From Balamuthia mandrillaris (Eukaryota > Discosea > Longamoebia > Balamuthiidae): a stretch of 23,322 nucleotides of DNA. How positions within the stretch are numbered: position 1 is the stretch's first letter; every line of letters starts with the position of its first letter. The translations under genes were made by a program, and so were the position numbers. The stretch covers positions 1 through 23,322 of the forward strand of contig JAVKOQ010000623.1 in NCBI GenBank assembly GCA_031835245.1, written 5' to 3'. Shown in pieces: positions 9,358 through 18,127 of the stretch. The notes beneath the pieces are model-generated. The model saw only the letters and a list, made by a program, of their open reading frames with translations, was not told the origin of the DNA and did not search any database.

Positions 9358-9802
9358 AGCAGGCAAACCCACACAAAACCAGCGTTCCAGAAAGCCCTGC
9401 TATTTTACGTGCGTGGTGTTTTTTGTTTGCGCCTGAGGGGTCGACCCCCACGATAGCCCGAATTATCAATAAGGCTGACGCCACGGCGTAAATATTTGTT
9501 GTGGCCAGTAAAGAAGCAAATGATCCTAGTGCCTCACGTATGGCAGCTTCGGTTCTCTTGCTTTCCTCTAGGTACTCAAGCTGGGCCTTGGCAAGTTTGG
9601 TAATTATTTCACGCGATTCCCTTGCTTGCTTGGCCTCCATCTCTCCTTCTTTCAGCCTTCTTTCTCTCTCTTTTGCCCTTTCTTTGGCTGCGTCCTCCAC
9701 ATCTTTCTTTGCTTCTGCAACCTTCTTTTTTGCACTATCTAGAACGGATTCTGACTTCTCCAGCTTTGTGATGAGTTGTCTGGCCTCCTCTCTCTCCGCC
9801 AT
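9356..9802 (-). CDS. Unrecognised coiled-coil protein with one hydrophobic segment
   Basis: From the ATG at 9802 the protein has about 148 residues. Residues 1-85 form a strong predicted coiled coil (LITKLEKSESVLDSAKKKVA; many Glu/Lys/Ala heptads). A hydrophobic stretch follows at about residues 95-118 (SLLATTNIYAVASALLIIRA), which could be a single tail-proximal membrane anchor. The open frame and helical composition extend about 12 codons upstream of this Met, so the true start may be in an earlier exon. A GTAAAA sequence near 9406 could be a splice donor, in which case the last residues shown are intronic. I do not recognise a family; a small organelle membrane protein is one possibility. 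Confidence 0.5.
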   Translation of the reverse strand: MAEREEARQLITKLEKSESVLDSAKKKVAEAKKDVEDAAKERAKERERRLKEGEMEAKQARESREIITKLAKAQLEYLEESKRTEAAIREALGSFASLLATTNIYAVASALLIIRAIVGVDPSGANKKHHARKIAGLSGTLVLCGFAC

Positions 9803-10279
9803 CAGTTGCCGAACTGTTGTTGCCTGAGCTTCCCCCAGGCGGTGTGCTCAGGTGCTGACTTGCCCAGCAAGCTCTGCCGATCAAACTCGGGGGGTTGCCA
9901 GTTTGAATTGTAAAGGGTGCTCTTTTTCCCTTCAATAACTTTCGTTAAGTCTTCTTGTGCGTTCTTTCCCTGCTTTACAGTTCTCTTCTTTCCCGCCCAA
10001 AATTAGGTGGAAAAACAAAAACTTGCTTGATTCAGACAATATTCCATAATTATTTTTCTTTTGTTCTATGATTGTTTTTAGAATAAGGAGATTTAATTAA
10101 AGACTCAAGTCTGTTTTGGCTTAAACACCTTTGTTATGTCATTTTTCACATAAGTAAAGTTGTTTTGCTGAGAGGAATAAAAACACATTATTTATGCTAT
10201 TTTTGGCCCTCGATTTGCAACACAAAAAACACGAATGAACCAAAAGAAAAAACAAACACACAAGTTACACCACATAAAC
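9803..10279. other. Intergenic stretch, nothing recognised
   Basis: A transition from mixed composition (to about 9,930) to AT-rich sequence. I see no convincing gene, tRNA or repeat. It marks the left edge of the transposon-rich region. Confidence 0.5.
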
Positions 10280-11499
10280 TCAGGATTGTGGTGCAAGAAA
10301 GGAGTAGGGGATCCAGTGGTGTGGCAGGCGATAATAAGCAAACACAAAGTCACCCTAATTGGACCCAACAACAGCTTGCTTCAAACTTGTCTGTATCACA
10401 ACCACTGGTTTCTCATGTTCTGCAATGGGGAAGCCAAGGAGAAAAGGTGCCACAACCACATGGGAAAGGAAGGAAACGCTGCTTGCCTCCAGAACATCTT
10501 CACTTACTTGTAAAGCTACTTCAAACAAAGAAAAGTGATAATCAGTACATGATGGTCAAGGATGTACAAATTATCCTTAAGGATGACCTAGGAGAAGAGT
10601 GGGGTCTTAGTACTCTTAATCAAGCCCTGCACAAAGAGTATTCCTGCCAAAAGGCTACCTTTGAGGACCCATGAAAGTACCTGCCCCAGAACTGTAAATG
10701 CATTGAACAATTTCTGGTTTGGTGCTTTGAGCTTGGCTCCAGTTTCCAGGTCAAGGTTTTTGATGAAGCACAAGTTGATTGAACACATCTGGGCAACCTT
10801 GTTGTTTGGTTTTCCCATGGCTGCTGACCCACTTGAGAGCACTACTGATGGGACATAGTTGTGAAGAGCTGGACAGTAACCATCCTGACTGTGCTAGATG
10901 CAGCTTAGCCCTTAGCTTTCACTTTCACAAAAGGAGCTAGTAATGGAGAGCAGTTTGGTGAATTCCTCACTTGTTGGTAAAATCACCAACACTTATCTCA
11001 AGACTTCTCATGTTGGATCCGTCCCGGACCCTCAGCTCTCCTTTCTTTTGTATCCTCCATCCTTTCCTTCTCCCTTTTCCCTTTTCTATCAGTGTACTTT
11101 GAAGCAACGTCGGAGATTCACTCCCATTGTCCTTTCTCTATTCTCTTGAATACACTTCTTGTCTCGTCATCGACTCTTTTATCTTGAGGTTGGATTCAAC
11201 CAACATACTGCCTTCCTTACATCTTTCCTGGTGATATTATCTTGGATGACAATTGTAGCTTTCATGCCAAAGGATCTTCACATGAATTTGTGATGGAACT
11301 CATGGCCTCAATGAGTGCTCAATACAAGCTCCTTCCTGCTTGCTATCCTGAGTAAAGCCCTGCAGAGAGAGTTTTTAGCTTTTTAAAGTATCACCTCCAC
11401 AACTACTCAGCTTCTGCAGACTTACTAACATCAATTATTACTTTTTTAAATAAAGTCACTATGGCCCACATGCTTGGATGGTATAAAGCATGTGGATGA
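10280..11499 (+). mobile_element. Decayed Tc1/mariner (IS630)-like transposase gene
   Basis: The plus strand shows a helix-turn-helix (WTQQQLASNLSVSQPLVSHV), a second winged-helix-like segment (MMVKDVQIILKDDLGEEWGL...), then the DDE core. The first acidic motif is KVFDEAQVD, followed by VTILTVLDAA and FTKGASNGEQFGEFL; the second motif is IILDDNCSFHAK and the third LLPACYPE...SPAERVFSFLK. Order and spacing match Tc1/IS630-type DDE_3 transposases, the enzymes that cut and paste these DNA transposons. A 234-bp LTR-like repeat (10972-11205) is inserted between the first and second motifs. In-frame stops are mainly TGA (10672, 10780, 10825, 10834, 10846), with a TAG at 10906 and a TAA at about 11353, so the copy is dead. 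Several TGA replace positions where Arg is expected. I found no terminal inverted repeats. Confidence 0.75.
10972..11205 (+). mobile_element. LTR-like repeat, copy 1 (234 bp)
   Basis: It starts TGTTGGT and ends ACCAACA, the TG...CA inverted ends typical of retrotransposon LTRs. It matches, in opposite orientation, the repeat at 18281-18515 with about 9 differences (about 96% identity). It interrupts the Tc1-like transposase gene, whose coding sequence resumes on the other side. The left end carries the 20-bp near-palindrome TGTTGGTAAAATCACCAACA. Flanks are CACT and TACT, an imperfect target duplication. No internal retroelement genes adjoin, so it is best read as a solo LTR or a short non-autonomous element. 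Confidence 0.7.
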
Positions 11500-12140
11500 G
11501 AAGTTTAATAACAATTAGTCCTCTTCTTCCTCTTCTTTTTCTGCTTCTTCCTCGGCCTCCTCCTCCTCTTCTTCTTTTTCTACTTCATCTTCTTCCTTCT
11601 CTGTTTCCTTATCCTTCTCTTTTTCCTTCACTTTGGCTACACCTTTTCTCTTGACATTCTTCTCTATATCTTCTAACTGTCTGATGTCCTCAGCTCTTTA
11701 CTCCTTTTGTCACCTCTGAATGCACTCCAGTTTTTCACTTGTGGTTGTCTTCATGCACTTGAGCTCTGGCAAATAAGTTGATTACATTGAGCTTGTTGTT
11801 TAATAGAACCTTGTAGTCAGCTGTAATGATGGGCAACCCCTATTATCGCTTTGGCTCGTTTTGCACTTTCATCCTCCATGCTATATTTCTCAGGGTCTGA
11901 GTCCACAATCTCTTGAAGGACAGATTGCCACTAGCCATCGTATTTGGGCTCAGGTTGCACCCTCAGCAGCTCCTCCCAGCACTTCTTTATTGCCTTGTGC
12001 TTCTTTGTTGTCTCCTTCTGCTTTCACTTTTTTGGCTCTGCTACTTGCTGTTTTGAGAGTCTCTTTTCTTCTGGATGAAGGTCAAGAAAGCCAAAACCAC
12101 TTGGCAGCTGTCTTGCTCTGTACAAGTATATCCTAGAATC
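11500..12140 (-). other. Possible decayed coding relic with Glu/Lys-rich tail
   Basis: Read on the minus strand, 11,515-11,690 encodes a long Glu/Lys-rich tract ending at a stop near 11,515. Further upstream (to about 12,140) protein-like stretches such as KKCWEELLRVQPEPKYDG and SDPEKYSMEDESAKRAKA appear in shifting frames. The pattern suggests a broken gene, perhaps carried by a mobile element, but I recognise no family. The pyrimidine-rich plus strand at 11,520-11,640 could also be simple-sequence DNA. Confidence 0.3.
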
Positions 12141-13299
12141 AACTGGTGACAGTTTTTGCTGCAATACCAACATAACATAAAACATGTTTCTTATTACGGT
12201 TTCCTCATTTTAGGTATAATATTCATTTTAAAAAACATGTTCATGCAAAAAAAATGTACCTTTCAAGATGCCCTTTACGAAGTAAAACAGACAAGAGAAC
12301 AAAGAAATGCAGAAATGGATTGACAACATGTGAAGAATAGTGGCAAAGCATGGAACAGAGCCCAAAGCAGTTATTAAGCCCTATGGTAGTATGACAGCCT
12401 TTAAGGAACATTGAGAAAAGCTGATGTTGATGGGGGATAAACCCTGCAAATCAAGGCAGGGACGGCATTCAAGTAACTCGGGGTTTATTCACAAGAAAAG
12501 AGGTGTAGACCAAAGTGTGTGCTTTGAGTGTGTCTCAAGAAAAAAGGAATAAAAAGAGATGAGAGAATTTGGGGTATCCAGGGAGAGTGTCAACAAGAAG
12601 CCGTAATAACATGAATTGTTGGTTTTCCAACATCACTGCCTTCCCAAAGAGACTAATACCATCTGTGACATTTCTTCTTGGAGTACTTCTTTCGCCAGTA
12701 GGTGGAGATGGATTACTGGAGCTAAAGTCCTTGGCTGCAACACAGGAGTTGTCTGAATCCATTTCACTACACAAGATAGTAGCAGTTGGAAGGTGGGCCA
12801 TCATAGTTAAGGACCTTTTCAACTTTGAAGAGCTTCAAAAGGAGTGTTGGGATTAACAGGCTTGAGAGCACTTGGAGGGACCTGTCCAGGAGTATGTCAC
12901 TAGTAATGCCTTGAAGGACATAGGCTTTGTTATTGATGCAGTGGTGGATGAAGGGACTAAGAAATTTGAGGTCAGTTTTAGAGTTTGCTGACGAGTTTTT
13001 CAGTATCACCTTGGCCCCAGGAAAGAAGTGGATAATTTTGTTGTTAGTATTGAAGTGCTTTTTTATGTTCGGTGGTGTACTTAACAACCTTTTCAACTTT
13101 TTGGAGAAATGTTGGTAAAATCACCAAGACTCCTTCACAGATTTTGCAAGGTACAACAGGAGTGTCTTTGCATGCTCCAACAATCCTTTCAACTTGAGCT
13201 TGACATCCCCAGCTGTCCTGAGACTAAACGTGTTGCCAAAGAAGAAGAACAGCAGAAGTTAGATAAAACTACAGAACACACTAGAAAGGCCATAGAATG
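12141..13299. other. AT-rich spacer with short palindromes, no clear gene
   Basis: No domain could be recognised; ORFs on both strands are short and unconvincing. Notable are TGTTGGTTTTCCAACA at 12617-12632 and TGTTGGTAAAATCACCAA at 13110-13127. The second is identical to the first 18 bases of the LTR-like repeat and could be a truncated copy. An 8-bp inverted pair, ATAAACCC/GGGTTTAT, lies at about 12,435-12,487. The right part probably belongs to the chromovirus fossil that follows. Confidence 0.4.
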
Positions 13300-14180
13300 G
13301 TTACAATAGCATATAGAACACTTTGTTATGTTCCTTGCATCCAGCTCGGCCACACTAGGCAACTCCCTTCCACCTCTGAACAGAAACGCCTCTTGCAGCT
13401 ATTCCACACAAAAGGACATCATGGATTGTTCATCAAGATCTGGAATGAAGGCTATTATTGGCCTACTCTTCAGGCTGACTGTTCCTGCACTTCCCACTTC
13501 TTCCACACTATGTTCTGATCACCATAGACATTGTTACCCAGTTCGCTTCTCTCCATCCAGTCCATGCCAAGACTACCAAAGACGTGGCCTGCACCCTCTA
13601 TCAAGTCATTTCTGATTTCAGTTTCCCTAAGATCCTTCAGTCAGACAGCACTGGCGTTACCCTCCTGGACAAATTCATTCCCAACCAGCTGAAGCTCATT
13701 GCCCCCCCCAGAGGACCCTACCAATGACCTCCCACCTGATGAGTATGAAATAGATGAAATCCTTGATCACAAAGGCCCAGCCAATAAGCGTGAATACTTT
13801 GTTCACTGGAAAGGCTACCCACATGCTAAAAACCAAGCAAGCCAACTACATAGTCAAATTTGAACACCATGAAACCACCATTACATGTGCTACCAAAATG
13901 GAGCCACTCATTATTGACTTTGGCAAACACCATTTTCATCACATGTTCTTCATATTGCCTCAGCTAAACAGTCAGTCAATCATCCTGGGCCACAACTTCA
14001 TATGCAAGTCCAGCATGGGCATTGTTGGAAAACTCCAACATAATAGCTCTTCTTCTCTTCCAGTTGACCTCTCTTTCCTGCCTATCAATGTGAGGAAACC
14101 TCATCATGTCCACTTTCTGCTTTTTTGTTGTTTCTTTCTCTGCCCTTTTATGCTAATATTTTCTGCTCTTCTTTGAAAAT
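13300..14180 (+). mobile_element. Ty3/gypsy chromovirus fossil, fragments of integrase, chromodomain and protease
   Basis: The plus strand carries pieces of a chromovirus polyprotein: an integrase zinc-binding (HHCC) region (about 13,380-13,500), integrase catalytic-core remnants (about 13,510-13,660), a chromodomain (about 13,735-13,830; YFVHWKGYP) and a retropepsin-like segment (about 13,850-14,050; IILGHNF). The chromodomain at the integrase C-terminus is the family's defining trait and targets insertion to chromatin. The parts are short, lie in several frames and are not in the usual order, so the element is heavily broken (several breaks plus rearrangement) and old. No LTR pair flanks it. 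Confidence 0.7.
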
Positions 14181-14615
14181 TCATTTTAATTAAATGCTGC
14201 TTCTTCTCTTCATCTTCTTCTTTTTTCCTCTTGGGACAACTTACAACAAAACACAAGATACTTTACTTTTACTTATACTTTGGGGGTTAAAAGTGGCAAA
14301 GGGAAGGAAAGGATGGATAAATGATACAAAGTTAGCTAAAAGCTTATTTAACACTTTTCACTTATGAATTAACATAACAATTGGGAAGGTATTCCACCTC
14401 TGGAGCAGGGTAGTGGTTCCTCAGGGTAGTCGATTGGAACATCTGTTATGCTGTTATAAAATAAGAACAAGAATGATAGTGGAGACAAATAAGTATGAGA
14501 CCTGAACTTAATTATCTTTTATTGAAGCTATCATTTGGACTTGCAGAAAAATGATTAGAAGAATCATGTTGAGCCTTGATGTTGGAGCTGTGCTTCTGAG
14601 TAGAAGATGCTGATG
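14181..14615. other. AT-rich spacer, nothing recognised
   Basis: Between the two chromovirus fragments. It holds short T-rich and A-rich runs and no convincing ORF or known repeat. Confidence 0.5.
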
Positions 14616-14900
14616 CTAGGTAGACAATATCATGCATTTGCTTGGCATTCTCCAAGAGGAGGGTTTTGGTAGGAAGCTAGGAGGAGGAAGAAGAATAGTC
14701 TTGTGGAGTAGTAGCTGGGCGACCAAAGAACAGTTGGAATGGGGATGACTTGTGGCAACGAGTAATGTGTTGGTTAATTGTATATTGGGCGGCAGGAAGA
14801 AAGGTGTGCCAGTGAGACCAATCACTGTTAATGAGCTTGTTAAGGGTGTTGTGGGCCAGCTTGACATGGCTTTCTGAATTAGCATTCAGCATTTGCTGCT
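14616..14900 (-). mobile_element. Ty3/gypsy integrase fossil fragment on the opposite strand
   Basis: The minus strand encodes the C-terminal half of a gypsy integrase core (NSESHVKLAHNTLNKLI, LPAAQYTINQH and SPFQLFFGR), the part missing from the plus-strand fossil at 13,300-14,180. Either one chromovirus copy was inverted internally or two copies decayed side by side. It is broken and truncated at both ends. About 185 bp of very AT-rich DNA separate it from the next gene. Confidence 0.7.
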
Positions 14901-15085
14901 AAATTTGCTTGAGTCAATCAATAGGACAATATTAGCTCCTCAAATCCTAGATACAAAAAATGGCTGAGTTTACCTGTTAAAAACAATTTTAGCATCTAAA
15001 AAACAAAAGGATAACAATAATTCACAATTTAAAAAAATTATTTAATTATTATGTGTAAAAAAAAACATATTAACTCAAAATAAAA

Positions 15086-18038
15086 TTAACGCCAAGACTG
15101 AAATCCCAAGTTTTCAAGAGAAAGGAGTATAACATCAGCTTTGGCATTTTTTAACTTTGGGAATACTATTTCATTAAATGGCTTAAAGTTGAGCTGGCCA
15201 TCACTTCCAAGGTGAACTAACCAATAATTTGCATTTTGCCTATTAGTGACCTTCTTTGTAGATGTTGTATTTGATGTTATGCGCCAAGCCACCACCATAT
15301 GAATTTTAGTAGTTGTGGGAATAGGTAATTGAGCTATGATAGCAGGACCCAAGGGCTCCTGCCAATCTTTTTGCTCAGCTGTGATTACTGGGTTGTCTTT
15401 CTGCTCAACCCATACTGCACAGTCATGCTGCTTTTGATTCGGTGGTCGTTCTAAATGGCCCAAGGAACCTCCAAAGAGTTGAGCTGCCTTTCGCAGTGCT
15501 GGTGGCCAAAGTTGCCCAGGAGGAGCACAAAAAGGGATCAATGCCTTGCAGGCTTCTCTGGAAAGATAGCGCTGTGGAGAATCCACATTCCATCGCCGTG
15601 GAATCCATCCCTTTTCATTCAGTTCCCCACAAAACTCCAGCAAGAACTGGTCAAAAGGCACACCACCTAGGCCTTTGCAATGAGAAGCCAGTATCACTGC
15701 TACACAAATTAAATCTTCTAAGGCCTCGCCTGTGTTGACTGGCATTTGCTTTCCTTTAACACTTTGCATTGATGGGTAGCACTGTGTGATTTTCCACACT
15801 TCAGTCCATCTTTCTGCTAGGGATTGTCGGCACCAATTGCTTGTTCGAAAGGCAGGCAGCCCACGTTGTCCCATTAAGCAAAGGGCCAGCATGGCGTCTT
15901 GTTCTGGAGGGGGAAATGCACAGTGTGGTTTCCACGGTTTTGTCCCATGGTTGCTCTTTTGGAACAGGGCTTCAACATTATCATAAGACCACTTGTTGAC
16001 ATAACTCAGTGCGTTCCTTGATGTCACCAAAGGAAAGAGACCAGCCTCACCAGATGCACTAGGGGGGTACCTATCAAAAACCCAAAAAAAAAGTATTAAC
16101 ACATCTATAATAAGATAAGAGTCACGTTTTACCTCAAGTGAGCAAGATGGTGATGGATTACTCCTGTTGGTAAAGTTATGGAGTTCTGTTCTACATGCTC
16201 CTGTCGATAGGCTGCTTCAAAAAACATTTGCAACTGGGCAATACGGCCTTCGTTATCAGTTTCAATGCTTGTCTTGGTTGCAAACATTCGCTCACCAATC
16301 ATGGCCAACAAAGTGTCAACAAAATCCAGTGGGTTCCCCGTTGATGAGCATTCGCCTTCAGTCACGATAGTAACCAAAAACTCTGCAAAACGAGGTCGGG
16401 AGCAGAGTACTGCTTGTTTAAAAAAATCCCTTGTGTTGGCTGGTAGACGTTCCAGCAACGTTGAATCTACGCCTGCAGCTGTAATGGATGACAATGTGGG
16501 ACGAGGCAGGCGGCTGACCACGAAGCACCAAATTGCCATCCCACTACTATCAGGACCATGTGTGGAAATTGAGAATGGATGAATTGGTGCCCATCATCAC
16601 CTCAATCAACGTGACATAACGCAGCAAGTTACGTGCTAGCGGAGCAAGAAGAGTGGCATCTGCACACTGGTGTGGAGGGGTTTCGTCCAAGAAGATCACT
16701 GGCAGGGGCTTTTTTTCCACTCGCAAGCTGGTCATTCGCTGAAGCAACTCCTCGGGTGTCATTGAAGTGTACTGCAAGGTGTATGCTGCACCATACAAAT
16801 CTCGAAAGTAATCTGGATTGGTGACGGGGTTGCCTAGCTCCAACGTGCGATCTACGAGTGCAGACAAAAGTCCACATGTCTGCAAGTTAACAAAAGCACT
16901 TTTGCAATTCTGGAGATCCTCCCACGTGCCAACGTAGCCCGGAGCACCAGGTTTCCCCGTAGCTCGAACCATCGCCTGTAGCACTCTCGCGTCAGCGAGA
17001 AGGGCGTCGCAGAAGATTTTGCACAACGGATTCAAATTGCTGTATAGTGGTTGCTGACCTTGGAGCTGGCTGGTGAATAAGTGCACCGTTGGCAGAGTTA
17101 GAGCGTAGGGCAGTTGGGACTTGCCAATGCCGGATGATGCCTCCACGAATAAAAACGGGAAATGAATAGATCCGTAACAAAACATAGCCTGCTTGTCGAG
17201 GTCTCGTAGGAACTTGGTGAGGGACTTGACCTCTGGTTCCTCTCGTAGGCTCTTCCCAATTGCGCAGTAACGCTCAAGCGCAGGCAGTTCTGAACTCGCA
17301 TTCAATTGGTGCTCAACACTGATCTTACCACCTAATAACCAATCAGCCCACTCGCAGAATGACGATAAGAAAGAAGCAGCTCCTACCGGTTTGAGCCTCA
17401 AGTTGCATTGCTCTTGATTCAAGGTGTTGTCTTTCTTGTTGAAACTGTTGCAACAGACCCCGTAAGTCGGCTGCTAATTGTGTATCTCCTTTGTCTTCCG
17501 CAATCCGCAGCATTTGGAGGGCGTTAGAAATACCCTGTGAGTTAGCCAGCAAACGCTGGCTGAGTTGGTCACTGTTGGCAGAAAAGAGGCGGACAGGTTG
17601 CCAACACAGCACTGTTAAGGATCCAAGCAAATGAAATTGAGCTCGCTGGGCAACTAACTAGAGAAAAGAAAAATATTTACAGCTGGAACTTGGGAGAAAG
17701 GATCTCCTGGTTAAGGCCGCACAATCTCTCTTCAGGCACCTCGCTGGGTGACCCCTTCCGCCAAAGATCGTGCCAGCCAACAAGCAAGGCACAACCCTCA
17801 GGGTAGTAAGAACCTCACAGAAGGGACCTTGCATTTTGCTCTGTAGCAGAGCCAAAAAAAAAACAAGCGTTGGAAGTTCCAACAGCACAACAAATTTGAG
17901 GGTCATCAAACACTGCAGGAGTGCCAGTTCCTGGTCGACAATAATATATTTTTTGTCGACGATTTGATAGTGAAAAACAGGGAAAATTGGGTGAAATAAT
18001 TTTAGTACATTATTTTCAGGATCCGGCATTAACTTCAT
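15086..18038 (-). pseudogene. Spliced P-loop NTPase protein, Crinkler/RHS-like architecture (tentative)
   Basis: A minus-strand gene of roughly 930 residues from the ATG at 18038 to 15086. Introns are visible at 17332-17386 (55 nt) and 16071-16132 (62 nt), both with consistent phase, and possibly at 17658-17680 (only 23 nt). The middle has a Walker A motif (EASSGIGKSQLPYAL, about 17,115-17,150), a Walker B motif (LPVIFLDE, about 16,680-16,700) and a later MGTNSS strand resembling a sensor. The C-terminal 330 residues are unassigned; NTPase-nuclease proteins of the Crinkler/RHS group carry a restriction-endonuclease-like domain in this place, but I cannot confirm its residues. Such proteins are effectors or transposon-linked toxins in several protists. 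Here the copy looks nearly whole with about one break, so it is treated as a probable fossil. The family call is inference; the P-loop is seen directly. Confidence 0.5.
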
Positions 18039-18127
18039 TTTTCCAAGAAATAAAGAACTTTTATTTACGGCAATAAACAAAAAAAAAAAACAAAAAACAA
18101 GAAACAGAAAACAAAAACAACACAAAC

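Noticed and set aside
9830-9900. A tRNA-like segment with a B-box-like GATCAAACTC
   Set aside because: The T arm has only a 4-bp stem, the B box is off consensus, and no matching acceptor stem or A box was found.
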